From Paenibacillus spongiae (GTDB taxonomy: Bacteria; Bacillota; Bacilli; Paenibacillales; Paenibacillaceae), in assembly GCF_024734895.1 (NCBI RefSeq), contig NZ_CP091430.1, forward strand, positions 6,156,501 to 6,220,500: 64,000 bases of DNA. The letters are read 5' to 3'. Positions 34,563-42,708 of the stretch are shown piece by piece (positions within the stretch are counted from its first letter, which is position 1; each line of letters opens with the position of its first letter). The position numbers and the translations under genes were made by a program. The notes below the pieces were generated by a model, which worked only from the letters and a program-made list of their open reading frames with translations, was not told the origin of the DNA and ran no database searches.

Positions 34563-34650
34563 GGTTAAACAGCAACTGCGCAGGCGAATGTTCTTCCGAT
34601 CGCTGACGCTTCTTCAGAATCATTCGCCCTGCTCCGTTTCGGTTTAACCA
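34563..34650. repeat. Long imperfect inverted repeat
   Basis: GGTTAAAC at 34563 and GTTTAACC at 34643 enclose a second pair, GCAGGCGAATG at 34579 and CATTCGCCCTGC at 34621, giving a hairpin of about 88 bases with mismatched spacers. A separate, cleaner terminator follows at 34691, so this may be a small mobile or REP-like element rather than a terminator. Confidence 0.5.
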
Positions 34651-34690
34651 ACCATTCGTTTCGAATTATTAACAATGCATTCAATTAAAT

Positions 34691-34734
34691 AGAGAGTTTC
34701 CGTTATAATGAAGATTAGCGGAACTCTCTTTTTT
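34691..34734 (+). terminator. Terminator after the GH116 gene
   Basis: AGAGAGTTTCCG pairs with CGGAACTCTCT (one bulge) around a long loop and ends in TTTTTT. Confidence 0.8.
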
Positions 34735-34776
34735 GACGAGATCCGATCGTTACAAATTTAATCCAAGGAGTTTACG

Positions 34777-35211
34777 ATGACCAAAAACTATCAAGCACTG
34801 GTTGGCGATCAAATCTTTTTTGGAGCTGCTTCGGATGCCCAAGACATGGTTGAACAGGAGCAAGTGGATGTGTTGGTCGATTTGCGTGGAGATGCCGCGG
34901 AAAGTGCCGATGGCAGCGGGAAGGCAAAGTGGGTGCATATCCCATGTGATGAGAATGGGGAGACGCCGCTTGAGCAGTCCATACAATCCGCTGTTGACCA
35001 AGTCGTTAACGCTTATCACAACGGTCAAAAAGTCGGCTTTCATTGCGGCGGAGGCGGCGGGAAGGCCGGTTCAGTCGCGATCGGCACACTGATTGCCCTC
35101 GGCACATGCGCAACGATTGAAGAAGCCGAAACCATGACGACCGCCATTCGCGACAAAGTGAAGATCAGACCCGAACAGCGGGCAGCATTGGAAAAGCTAT
35201 ATCAGAAGTAG
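34777..35211 (+). CDS. Dual-specificity-phosphatase-like protein with CX5K loop
   Basis: A 144-residue protein resembling compact bacterial dual-specificity or tyrosine phosphatases. DVLVDLRGDA and WVHIPCDENGETPLEQSIQS lead to the phosphate loop HCGGGGGKAGSVAIGTLIA at 89-107. In a working cysteine phosphatase the loop is HCX5R; here Cys90 is kept but Lys96 replaces the Arg. The general-acid Asp may be Asp58. It could be a weak phosphatase, a phosphate-binding sensor or a pseudoenzyme. TCCAAGGAG lies before the ATG. It stands alone between terminators. Confidence 0.6.
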   Translation: MTKNYQALVGDQIFFGAASDAQDMVEQEQVDVLVDLRGDAAESADGSGKAKWVHIPCDENGETPLEQSIQSAVDQVVNAYHNGQKVGFHCGGGGGKAGSVAIGTLIALGTCATIEEAETMTTAIRDKVKIRPEQRAALEKLYQK

Positions 35212-35240
35212 CGGCAGGTGGAATGGAACTATATTTAATA

Positions 35241-35297
35241 GAAACCTTTCCTCGTTAAGATGTGAGACCATCCGCCAACGAAGGAAAGGTTTCTTTG
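35241..35297. terminator. Bidirectional terminator between phosphatase and APH genes
   Basis: GAAACCTTTCCTCGTT pairs with AACGAAGGAAAGGTTTC (one bulge) around a 20-base loop, followed by TTTG on the plus strand. It separates two convergent genes. Confidence 0.75.
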
Positions 35298-35311
35298 TAC
35301 AACCATCAATC

Positions 35312-36286
35312 TTAAGCTATAGCATGCTCCGCGCACCATTCCCGCAGGAACTTCAGATTCGTATCGAAGTAATGATCATTTTGCCAGGCTCCCCATACCT
35401 GCGCGTTACCGGTGTGAAGCCCCATCAACCAGATCTCCCTGATCGCGATAAAGGCCGGAATCGCTTCAAGGTCATGCTTCGACAGCGCTTTATGCTGCTG
35501 GTAGGATGCCAAGAAGGCGTCCCACATCTCATTATGAAAAGCATCCTTCCCGCGGCCCCGGACTCTTGCCCACAAGAATACCGCAAGATCATACGCTCTC
35601 CAGCCAAATCCGCCGCAATCAAAATCGAAGTGGGTCAAGCTATCGTTATGGAAATGCACATTCCATCCATGCAGGTCGCCATGGCACATGCCCCGCTCCA
35701 ATTCTTCCGAAACCGTCTCTATACGGCTGCGCAGCAGCTTGGACAGCGCCTCCAGATATTCGAAATCCTCCGGTCTATGGGCTAACAAAGGCTTGATCGA
35801 TTGGAGAGGCTCTTTCAGCAAATGATCCAAATCAATGACAAATCGGTCATGACGGCACTGATAGCCATTCATAGCCGCGTGCAGCTTGGCTACTTCTTCT
35901 CCGTATAACGAGCTGCTCTCCTTCGTGTCCGAATGCCCGCCTTCCGCGTAGGTAAACAACGCGGCGAATCGCTGTCCTTCCGGAGCCGCTATTTCAACCA
36001 GATTGCCGCCGGCTTTCTTCATGACGGCATGCGACACCGGCAGTCCATGAACATATAAATGATGCAGCAGTTCAAGCTCCCATTCGATATCGCTTTGGCT
36101 TCTCCAATTGACTTTATAGATTCGCAAGATGTATTTAATCTCGCTCGCGGCTACCAAATAAGTATCATTAAGACCGTTATTGAGAAAACGCACCTCCGCG
36201 ATGTCCCCGATATCATATAAGTCATGAATGACAGGAACCAAAGCGTCCGAAGAGATGACGGAATGATTGACAGCCAGTTTTAACAT
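35312..36286 (-). CDS. APH-fold phosphotransferase (homoserine kinase/SrkA-like)
   Basis: A 324-residue ATP-dependent small-molecule or protein kinase of the aminoglycoside-phosphotransferase fold. The catalytic loop is MCHGDLHGWNVHFHND and the metal-binding segment HFDFDCGGFGWRAYDLAVFLW. The N-lobe has YILRIYKVNWRSQSDIEWEL. AAGGAGGAG precedes the start. Relatives phosphorylate homoserine, choline, aminoglycosides or Ser/Thr residues; the substrate here is not deducible. Confidence 0.82.
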   Translation of the reverse strand: MLKLAVNHSVISSDALVPVIHDLYDIGDIAEVRFLNNGLNDTYLVAASEIKYILRIYKVNWRSQSDIEWELELLHHLYVHGLPVSHAVMKKAGGNLVEIAAPEGQRFAALFTYAEGGHSDTKESSSLYGEEVAKLHAAMNGYQCRHDRFVIDLDHLLKEPLQSIKPLLAHRPEDFEYLEALSKLLRSRIETVSEELERGMCHGDLHGWNVHFHNDSLTHFDFDCGGFGWRAYDLAVFLWARVRGRGKDAFHNEMWDAFLASYQQHKALSKHDLEAIPAFIAIREIWLMGLHTGNAQVWGAWQNDHYFDTNLKFLREWCAEHAIA

Positions 36287-36454
36287 CCAGCTCCTCCTTT
36301 AATAGATATTAGTTGAACCGAAGATCGAACGCAGCCCGATGTGCAGATACAATGTTCTTCTGTAGCAGCCAGTAACCTTCATCCAACACCCCATATTGCC
36401 GATAACATAACTAGGTCAAACCCCTCCATGTAAATCCAATAAGGATGTGAACCG

Positions 36455-36895
36455 ATGCGTATTGAGACCGGTAATGCCTACTCGCCCCTTACGAGACGGA
36501 CGAGTGCCATTCCAGCACCGAATTTGTTTGAAGCTGCGCTTCAGAAGATAGAGAAAGAAGACGACAAGCAGAAAGACGATAAAGGAAAGCTCGTGACAGC
36601 AAGAGAAGGGGCTTACGTGCGTCAATATATCGTAAGAGCAGATGGCAGCAAGATTCTGATCCGTGAAACGAAGCAAGCCGCAGATGATTCCACGTTATCC
36701 GGTCATGATCCGCAGGCAGCTTCCGTTACTCCGGAAGCAGGTCACAGCGGCCTGAGTCAGAACGCGAAGCATATGCTCCATCTCGTCAACCTACAGGTTG
36801 GTGCCGCCGTAGGGTTCGGCTTATCTTATATCAGCATGAATGGTCCATCTCGTTCTTCAGCTCATGCTGGCCTTGTCCATTCACTTTCAAGATAA
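36455..36895 (+). CDS. Hypothetical protein
   Basis: I do not recognise this 146-residue hydrophilic protein. It opens MRIETGNAYSPLTRRTSAIP and has a charged helix (FEAALQKIEKEDDKQKDDK) followed by AYVRQYIVRADGSKILIRET. AAGGATGTG before the ATG supports translation. The last 22 codons overlap, on the opposite strand, a small gene at 36831-37040, so the end of one of the two frames is questionable. Confidence 0.5.
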   Translation: MRIETGNAYSPLTRRTSAIPAPNLFEAALQKIEKEDDKQKDDKGKLVTAREGAYVRQYIVRADGSKILIRETKQAADDSTLSGHDPQAASVTPEAGHSGLSQNAKHMLHLVNLQVGAAVGFGLSYISMNGPSRSSAHAGLVHSLSR

Positions 36896-37040
36896 CTTTC
36901 TTCCCGTTATGCAGCAGAGCCCGGTATGGAAACTGATATTGCCGGCCTAGATAATTGCGATCCAGTGACTTGATTCTACTCTCCGCGATCAGGTCATGAG
37001 GCCACGGAAATTCCAATGAATCGAGATCGAGCGTCATCAT
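36831..37040 (-). CDS. Small hypothetical protein
   Basis: A 69-residue frame with a strong GGAGGAGG ribosome site before the ATG at 37040. It reads MMTLDLDSLEFPWPHDLIAE, then LGRQYQFPYRALLHNGKKVI and LKVNGQGQHELKNEMDHSC. It follows the APH gene at 37104 by 63 bases on the same strand and is probably co-transcribed. The 3' end overlaps the convergent gene ending at 36895 by 65 bases. No family recognised. Confidence 0.5.
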   Translation of the reverse strand: MMTLDLDSLEFPWPHDLIAESRIKSLDRNYLGRQYQFPYRALLHNGKKVILKVNGQGQHELKNEMDHSC

Positions 37041-37103
37041 GATGCCTCCTCCGGGGCCAATACTGGCAGGCAGGTCTGAATCGACCTGCCCGCCGAAGTG
37101 AAT

Positions 37104-38114
37104 TTATTTAAAGCGAATAGCCAGATACGGCAAGTCATTCATCAGATTCGAGGTCGTCGTATCCAGCATCTCTTTCGACCACGGATGCAGGTTATTCAGA
37201 TCCAAGCTTCGGAATGCCCCTGAATAAACCAGAATTTCACGCAGTCTGAGGAATAGCGGAATTCGCTCTAACCAATATGTCTCAAGCGTGTTCTCCCGGC
37301 AATAGCCCTCCATAAGATTATCGTAGAACCGTTGGGCGGTTGCATTCCGCAGCTCGACGCCATCGCTCTTCAGCGGCGTCGCATAGAACAATGGATTGGC
37401 TATATCCGCAGCAAGCCAGTTGTATTCGCACTCGTCAAAATCAAAGAGCGTCAGCCCATCCTGATGGGCATGAAAGTTGCCCAGCTGAATATCGCCATGG
37501 ATTAACCCATAGGAATCGGGATCTTGGGGCAGCAGCCGAATTTCACCCAGAAACCGTTGGATCGGTTCAAGGACATGTTCATAGGATGCCGGAACATAGG
37601 ATGAAATTCGGGTAAGGTAATGATTCTCATACCAGTCGCATCGCCGCGGGGACCCTTCTTGGACCCGGTATGCTTTGGTCAAGGCATGAATTCTACCGAT
37701 CATTCGGCCCAGCCTCCGTACCCATTGGCTGTCTTCCGTGTAAATCCGGTAGTCCAGCTTAGCACCGGGCGCGCTCTCAAAAGCGGTAGCCACAAAATAG
37801 TCTTCTCCGCTGTTGATTCTAGCAGCCCACTTGCCTTCTATCGAGCGGATCGGAGCCGCTGCGCGCACGCCATGGTTCATTAGATACGAGATCCAATTTA
37901 ATTCCGCTTCCGTCATGGCCAGCGACCGATGGGAGCTGTGCGCAATTCGAATCACGCAATGCTTGGCATCCCTATGAGCTCCGTATACAAAGTTTTGAAA
38001 CCCGCCCAAATCCGTCAAATCGTCTGGATGAAATCCGAACTTGCCTGCGGACTCCTCCAAGATACGGTTATTCAGTAAAGCTCTAATGGCTCGATCCAAA
38101 TCGATTCCTCCCAT
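37104..38114 (-). CDS. APH-fold phosphotransferase
   Basis: A 336-residue kinase of the aminoglycoside-phosphotransferase/YcbJ type. Its catalytic loop is LIHGDIQLGNFHAHQDGLTL, and DFDECEYNWLAADIANPLFY follows as the metal-binding segment. The N-terminus contains DLGGFQNFVYGAH and CVIRIAHSSHRSLAMTEAEL. Start uncertain: ATG at 38114, or TTG at 38099, which has GGGAGG seven bases upstream. A 27-codon frame with its own ribosome site ends five bases upstream and may be a leader. Confidence 0.82.
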   Translation of the reverse strand: MGGIDLDRAIRALLNNRILEESAGKFGFHPDDLTDLGGFQNFVYGAHRDAKHCVIRIAHSSHRSLAMTEAELNWISYLMNHGVRAAAPIRSIEGKWAARINSGEDYFVATAFESAPGAKLDYRIYTEDSQWVRRLGRMIGRIHALTKAYRVQEGSPRRCDWYENHYLTRISSYVPASYEHVLEPIQRFLGEIRLLPQDPDSYGLIHGDIQLGNFHAHQDGLTLFDFDECEYNWLAADIANPLFYATPLKSDGVELRNATAQRFYDNLMEGYCRENTLETYWLERIPLFLRLREILVYSGAFRSLDLNNLHPWSKEMLDTTTSNLMNDLPYLAIRFK

Positions 38115-38118
38115 AGAT

Positions 38119-38202
38119 TCATAATGATGAATGTATGATCGAAATCTCCTTTTCTTCCGGCCATCTCAGCAGCAATAACCACGGCTGGTGGTTGCGCATC
38201 AT
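38119..38202 (-). CDS. Possible leader peptide upstream of APH gene
   Basis: A 27-codon frame (MMRNHQPWLLLLRWPEEKEI, then SIIHSSL) starts at 38202, has an ideal AGGAGG six to nine bases upstream, and stops five bases before the kinase ATG. It is Trp/Leu-rich. Position and strength of the ribosome site suggest a leader peptide that couples or attenuates translation of the kinase. No known leader is recognised, and chance cannot be excluded. Confidence 0.4.
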   Translation of the reverse strand: MMRNHQPWLLLLRWPEEKEISIIHSSL

Positions 38203-38300
38203 GATTCCTCCTATTCTACCCTTTCCATCTTCAAGGAATAGTGTATATACCGCTCATTCTATTTGCCATGGAAAAGTTGATTATAGCGAAAACTCCCCCG

Positions 38301-38705
38301 TTACGATTGCTCTTGATTCGGCCAGCCGCTCCATAGATCGATTTTGTTTCCGTCCGGATCGTATACGTAGAAGTTTCTTCCGCAGCCCCCATTGTCCTCG
38401 ATCGGGTCCGTCTTTACGCCTGCAGAACGTATGGCATCAAATGCCTCATCGAAATTCTCGATCTCAATCGTCAGCAAGCACTGTTCATTGCCGAAGATGT
38501 CGTGATAGTTGGCATTCTGTGATTCCTTAGTCTGCATAAGAAAGATCGCGCTGCCTGACGGAAATCCCAGTTGTGCTTGCGCGTTATTCGTAATTGGCCG
38601 CAGAAGCGTCAATCCGAGATGCTTGACGTACCACTCCGCGGATACGCGAGGATCTGATGCAGGCAGATACACACAATCTATTCCTTTGGCTATCGATTTC
38701 GTCAA
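38301..38705 (-). CDS. VOC (glyoxalase/bleomycin-resistance fold) protein
   Basis: A 134-residue vicinal-oxygen-chelate protein with two beta-alpha-beta-beta-beta units: IDCVYLPASDPRVSAEWYVK and LLTIEIENFDEAFDAIRSAG, ending in FYVYDPDGNKIDLWSGW. The late Glu expected as a metal ligand appears replaced (KIDLWS). The family covers lyases, dioxygenases and resistance proteins; function unknown. GAGAGGATGG suggests a TTG start at 38705. The frame is also open to an ATG at 38735 without a ribosome site. Confidence 0.75.
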   Translation of the reverse strand: MTKSIAKGIDCVYLPASDPRVSAEWYVKHLGLTLLRPITNNAQAQLGFPSGSAIFLMQTKESQNANYHDIFGNEQCLLTIEIENFDEAFDAIRSAGVKTDPIEDNGGCGRNFYVYDPDGNKIDLWSGWPNQEQS

Positions 38706-38870
38706 TGCAAACCATCCTCTCATGGATTCGGACATGATGCTGCACTATGGATAAGTCACTACTAAGATTTAATATACCGCACGTATGTTCTTGTGTAAAT
38801 ATTTTCCTCAATTGATTTGATGAGTAAAAAAATAGCGCCGCCTAGCGGCAGCACCTTCGATGGCTGATTC

Positions 38871-39617
38871 CTATTTCGAATAATCATATAGATCGACGAC
38901 AGCCCCATGCTCGAAATCTTGCTTAAATAAGTATTCGATGATGTGTTGAGCCGTTTCCTCTGGTGTCGTAAGCATCCCCTTATCCTTAACCATACCGAAT
39001 ATTTCGGCAGACGGGAATGTGGTCTTGTCCTGATTTCTCGCTTCTGCCTGCAGATCCGTATCCACCATACCTGGCCAGATCGAGATGATTCCTACCGGTA
39101 CCTGGGCCTGGTTCTGCTCTAGTCCCACGCACTGAGTGAATACATCCAACCCCGCTTTGGCCGCCGAGTAGAGACTCATGCCGGGGAGAAGATTTTTAGC
39201 CGAACCTGAGGAAATGTTCACTATTCTTCTATCAACAGGGATTTCATTGGTAAGTCGCATAAATACGCTGGTTAGTATGATGGGTGCTAGTAAATTGACA
39301 TTCAAGTTACGGGTTATCCCCTGAACTTGAGCAGACTGAATGAACGTGACGGGAGATATCATGGCGGCATTATTGATCAGGTAAATACCTTCTGCAATAG
39401 ATCGGTCGATAGATATGAAGATGTCATTCATTAAGGTCTCGATCTGATCCATGTCATTCAGATCAAATTCGAAATACGCGATATTGCTGCTTTTGCCCAA
39501 AAGCCTATTGTTCCTCTCGCGGGAGATACAGAACAAGTAATGATCTGGCGATATCAACCGTTCAGCTATTGCTTCTCCAAGACCTCTTGATGTTCCCGTT
39601 ATGATGAAATATTTCAT
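38871..39617 (-). CDS. Short-chain dehydrogenase (benzil/sepiapterin reductase-like)
   Basis: A 248-residue NADP-dependent oxidoreductase. The nucleotide loop is TGTSRGLGEAIAERL at the N-terminus, with NNAAMISPVTF mid-protein, the catalytic Ser in VNISSGSA and the YSAAK pair before the helix AGLDVFTQCVGLEQ. This pattern is that of YueD-like benzil reductase. The ATG overlaps the stop of the upstream regulator gene by four bases, so the two are translationally coupled and the regulator probably governs this enzyme. Confidence 0.88.
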   Translation of the reverse strand: MKYFIITGTSRGLGEAIAERLISPDHYLFCISRERNNRLLGKSSNIAYFEFDLNDMDQIETLMNDIFISIDRSIAEGIYLINNAAMISPVTFIQSAQVQGITRNLNVNLLAPIILTSVFMRLTNEIPVDRRIVNISSGSAKNLLPGMSLYSAAKAGLDVFTQCVGLEQNQAQVPVGIISIWPGMVDTDLQAEARNQDKTTFPSAEIFGMVKDKGMLTTPEETAQHIIEYLFKQDFEHGAVVDLYDYSK

Positions 39618-40408
39618 AATCGTTCCGCCTCCATCCGCCGTTCATACGCCTCCAACAGAAGCGCGACCGGAATTCCATTGATCGACATGCCGTCGACTTT
39701 GCATTCTTGTATCTTTAACCCGGATAGATCACAGTTTTGAAAGACGCTGTCCTGCAGCCGTACATCTTCCATACAAAGAGGTTCGTAGGTTTCCGGCTGA
39801 AGCAGCCAGCTGTCTTTAAGCGTCGAACCCTTGATCGTCACCCCGGATAAGTTGCAATCCGTTATCTCGGCTCCTGCCAAATCGCAGCGGTCGATCGTAC
39901 TCCCTTTCAAATCATTTTCCGAGAAACGAATGGGGATCGTATGACCGCCAAGATCATGTATAACCGCTCCATTCATCTGGCTGAATCCAATCGAGAGGCC
40001 GTCAAGATCCAGATGCTGCAACGTGAGATTAGCCATGCCTCCATGGTGAATCCGCATACCGTTCAAGCAGCTGTCGAAGATTTCGGCATCTTCCAAATTC
40101 ACATCGCGCATCACGATCCCCCGCAAATCGGAGCTTTCTATTTTGGATTTGGAGAGATCCGCCCTCATCATCGTTTTCATTCTTGCAAGCAATTCGGCGT
40201 CATTCGTACCATAGAACAAGGAGTCGATCGAGCATTTGAATATCCGGGAGAGCTTCGGCAATAAGGCGATGTCAGGTGCGGCCAGACCCGTTTCCCATTT
40301 GGAAACGGCTTGCGATGTCACCCCCAGTAAATCCCCTAGCTCCTGCTGCGTCAATTCCTGTTCAAGCCGATGCGTTCTTATCCGTTCGTTAAATTTGGAA
40401 TCTACCAT
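39614..40408 (-). CDS. XRE-type regulator fused to pentapeptide-like repeats
   Basis: A 264-residue fusion. Residues 6-64 are a Cro/C1-type helix-turn-helix (IRTHRLEQELTQQELGDLLG, then VTSQAVSKWETGLAAPDIA). From about 88 to 250 run pentapeptide-like repeats with A/C-(D/N)-L-x-x periodicity, for example SDLRGIVMRDVNLEDAEIFD and DLKGSTIDRCDLAGAEITDC. Such repeats fold as a right-handed beta-helix that can mimic DNA. Fusion to a repressor head is uncommon. It overlaps the SDR gene downstream by four bases. The start at 40408 has no strong ribosome site but the helix-turn-helix begins at once. Confidence 0.8.
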   Translation of the reverse strand: MVDSKFNERIRTHRLEQELTQQELGDLLGVTSQAVSKWETGLAAPDIALLPKLSRIFKCSIDSLFYGTNDAELLARMKTMMRADLSKSKIESSDLRGIVMRDVNLEDAEIFDSCLNGMRIHHGGMANLTLQHLDLDGLSIGFSQMNGAVIHDLGGHTIPIRFSENDLKGSTIDRCDLAGAEITDCNLSGVTIKGSTLKDSWLLQPETYEPLCMEDVRLQDSVFQNCDLSGLKIQECKVDGMSINGIPVALLLEAYERRMEAERL

Positions 40409-40537
40409 TAGAGTCGCCCACCGCCTTTACAAGATATGTCTATCATGGCATAGATGGCGGAGGGACAGCAATGGAAGAAAAGTTAATGATCGTACAACCA
40501 TAGGTTGTGTGTGAATATGACGTGAAAGCAGCAGCTA

Positions 40538-41413
40538 CTACGCGTGAGCCAATGCTGGTATACGGAAAGGCACGGCAGCGTCTAACGCTGAAAGTGGTTT
40601 AACGAACAAAACATCATCCTGGGCCGCTTGCGGGACAGCGCGTACCTTGTCCATCAGTTGATCGGGTGTGAATTGAAATCGGATCTGCCGGGTCTGCTCC
40701 ATTGAAATACGGGGAATCAGCTTCTCTAGATCAACGGGATTCTCGCTGACAACATCATACAAGTGGAGCCGTTCATCTTCATGCTCATATACGATAATGG
40801 CGTCGTCCGCTTGCGAATAATAGAGGCTCTTCGAGAAGACGTTCAATGCGTAATAGCAAAATAAACCGACGTTGTTGGACAGGCCAAGCCGCTGTGAAAT
40901 CGGACTGCGGGAACGAAGCTTCTGAATGATAAAGCTCTAATCTTCTTCCTGCGATACGTCCAGTTTACGCATTAAGCTCCCATTGCCTGAATGAACGGCT
41001 ATATCCATGTAAAATTCAAATTCAGGTACGGCGGTGAACCCGAATTTGGGATAGAAGTCGAGCACCGAGCTGTTTCCAAACAGGAACAGCAGATCACATG
41101 CAGATTCATAGGTCTCCAACACATATTTCATCAGTTGATTGGCAAGCCCCTTTCCCCTATGATCCGGATGCGTCATCACGGTTCCGATCTGTATCGCTCT
41201 TCTCGCTGCACCATTGACGGTCAGATCCATTTTGCTGACCGAAACATTGGCTATGATTTGGTCGCCGCTGACGATCGAATGGCCAATATAGCGATCATCC
41301 CAGCACCCCTTCCGATACCAGGCTTCAAAGTCGATGCCGAAGACGAGTTGGGCCAGTTGATTGAAGCTAGACCGATATTCGTCTTGATCCTTAAAATCAT
41401 AACTATGTATCAC
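40538..41413 (-). pseudogene. GNAT acetyltransferase interrupted by in-frame amber codon
   Basis: A GTG at 41413 with AGAGAGGA upstream opens a GNAT frame (MIHSYDFKDQDEYR, TVMTHPDHRGKGLANQLMKY as the acetyl-CoA loop) that stops at a TAG at 40937-40939 after LDVSQEED. The same frame continues without a break: SFIIQKLRSRSPISQRLGLS, NNVGLFCYYALNVFSKSLYY, ending at 40538 after FRIPALAHA. Together they make a protein of about 290 residues. So this is one gene with a single nonsense codon, either a young pseudogene, a readthrough case or a sequencing error. The N-terminal fragment alone still contains the catalytic fold. Confidence 0.75.
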
Positions 41414-41569
41414 GCGAGCAGTCCTCTCTTCTTGGTAAACGATTCGCTTCCCCGTGGATATATTTCAGCAGAGCTACCAGGTCATGCAATCGTTCGATTT
41501 GAGACAAATAATAACGGTCCGGCTTGCCAACAGCCGCTCTTCAGCCGCGGTACCCCATTTTTGATTCAT
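41403..41569 (-). pseudogene. Small gene with a one-base frameshift
   Basis: An ATG at 41569 with AAGGTGG upstream opens MNQKWGTAAEERLLAS. One frame over, the sequence continues PDRYYLSQIERLHDLVALLK and YIHGEANRLPRRE to a stop at 41403, overlapping the GNAT start by about ten bases. Adding one C in the AGCCGG stretch would restore a single frame of about 55 codons. It lies between an APH-type kinase and the interrupted GNAT. No family recognised. Confidence 0.5.
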
Positions 41570-41597
41570 ATCGTCCACCTTCCGAATTATATGCCAG

Positions 41598-42581
41598 CTA
41601 TCCGTAACGTCGGACAGTTCCTTCAATCAACCGCTGAAGATCACGTATCCGGTTGGGTGTGTCCAAGGTGGAGTTGTTCAGCATATCGCACAGAGCAACG
41701 AGGTCCTCAAGCTTGGAGAGGAGCTTCCAGTCATCCTCCAGCTGTACACCATGTTCTTGATATGCCTCGATAAAATGCTGCTCAAAGATCGAGCCCTCCT
41801 CCTCATACCGGAGCATATTGGCGATATCGACATGACGTCTCCAGGAGAAAGCGAACTCCCAATCGAGAACAGCGGATACTTCATACCCTGCCGGACCATG
41901 CTGCATCAACAGATTCAACCCGTTGAAATCGGAGTGTACGAGTACAGGCTTGCCGCTATTCTCAGCCAGCAAGGAACGATACTTCAGGCAGAACGACCAT
42001 AATTGATCGGTAAGCGCCTCGCCGAGCCACTTGCCGCTTTGGTTATGGAAGAGACTTTGCTCCATGAAGGTGATAAAATGCTCCCCGTCCATCCGATAAG
42101 GATGAACGATCCCCAGGTTCTTCCCGAAGAAACCGGACTCCGGAAAAGTGAAGCGATGGATGCGGGCAAGAACGCTTCCGACGGAAGCCGCGGCAGAGGC
42201 AAGCTCCTCCGCGTTTCCGGTTCGTACCACATCGCGCAGCAGAACGCCCTCCTTCCACTCCAACACCGCCCAGCATTTCTCATATGTACGGCAGCTCGTA
42301 TCCTTATCGATAAAGTCGGCAACAGGCACGGAATGCCGCACCAGCTCAGCGATGGCATGCTCTTTGTCCGCTACCTCTGCTCCCCCGCTGAATATTCGAA
42401 GGACATAGGATCGCGAACTGCCTTCCAGCTGAAATTTATAATTGGCATTGCTGAATCCGGTTCCGAGCCGTTCCGCGGCTATGATTCGTTTCCCCGGAAA
42501 GGCCGGTTGGATGATTTCGTTCATCTTCCTCAGATCTAGCGAAGCCGCTGGCTCCGTTCGTTCCCAGCCTTCTTTCATCAT
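41598..42581 (-). CDS. APH-fold phosphotransferase
   Basis: The third kinase of this fold in the window, 327 residues. It carries VLVHSDFNGLNLLMQHG as catalytic loop (Ser in place of the usual Gly in HGD) and VLDWEFAFSWRRHVDIANML as metal-binding segment; the N-lobe shows LGTGFSNANYKFQLEGSSRS. GGGAGG precedes the start. It is the first gene of an operon continuing with the frameshifted small gene and the amber-interrupted GNAT. Kinase-acetyltransferase pairs are seen in antibiotic-modification and amino-sugar loci, but the substrate here is unknown. Confidence 0.82.
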   Translation of the reverse strand: MMKEGWERTEPAASLDLRKMNEIIQPAFPGKRIIAAERLGTGFSNANYKFQLEGSSRSYVLRIFSGGAEVADKEHAIAELVRHSVPVADFIDKDTSCRTYEKCWAVLEWKEGVLLRDVVRTGNAEELASAAASVGSVLARIHRFTFPESGFFGKNLGIVHPYRMDGEHFITFMEQSLFHNQSGKWLGEALTDQLWSFCLKYRSLLAENSGKPVLVHSDFNGLNLLMQHGPAGYEVSAVLDWEFAFSWRRHVDIANMLRYEEEGSIFEQHFIEAYQEHGVQLEDDWKLLSKLEDLVALCDMLNNSTLDTPNRIRDLQRLIEGTVRRYG

Positions 42582-42708
42582 TTTCGCCTCCCTATTCGAA
42601 ATCCGCTATTGCTTCTTTTGAACTTCATTTCTTCAATCACTTGATTTTAGCATTAGATAACTATTTCTGTCATAGGAGACGGACGATGAAGAAGAAGGAT
42701 GGCATTCG

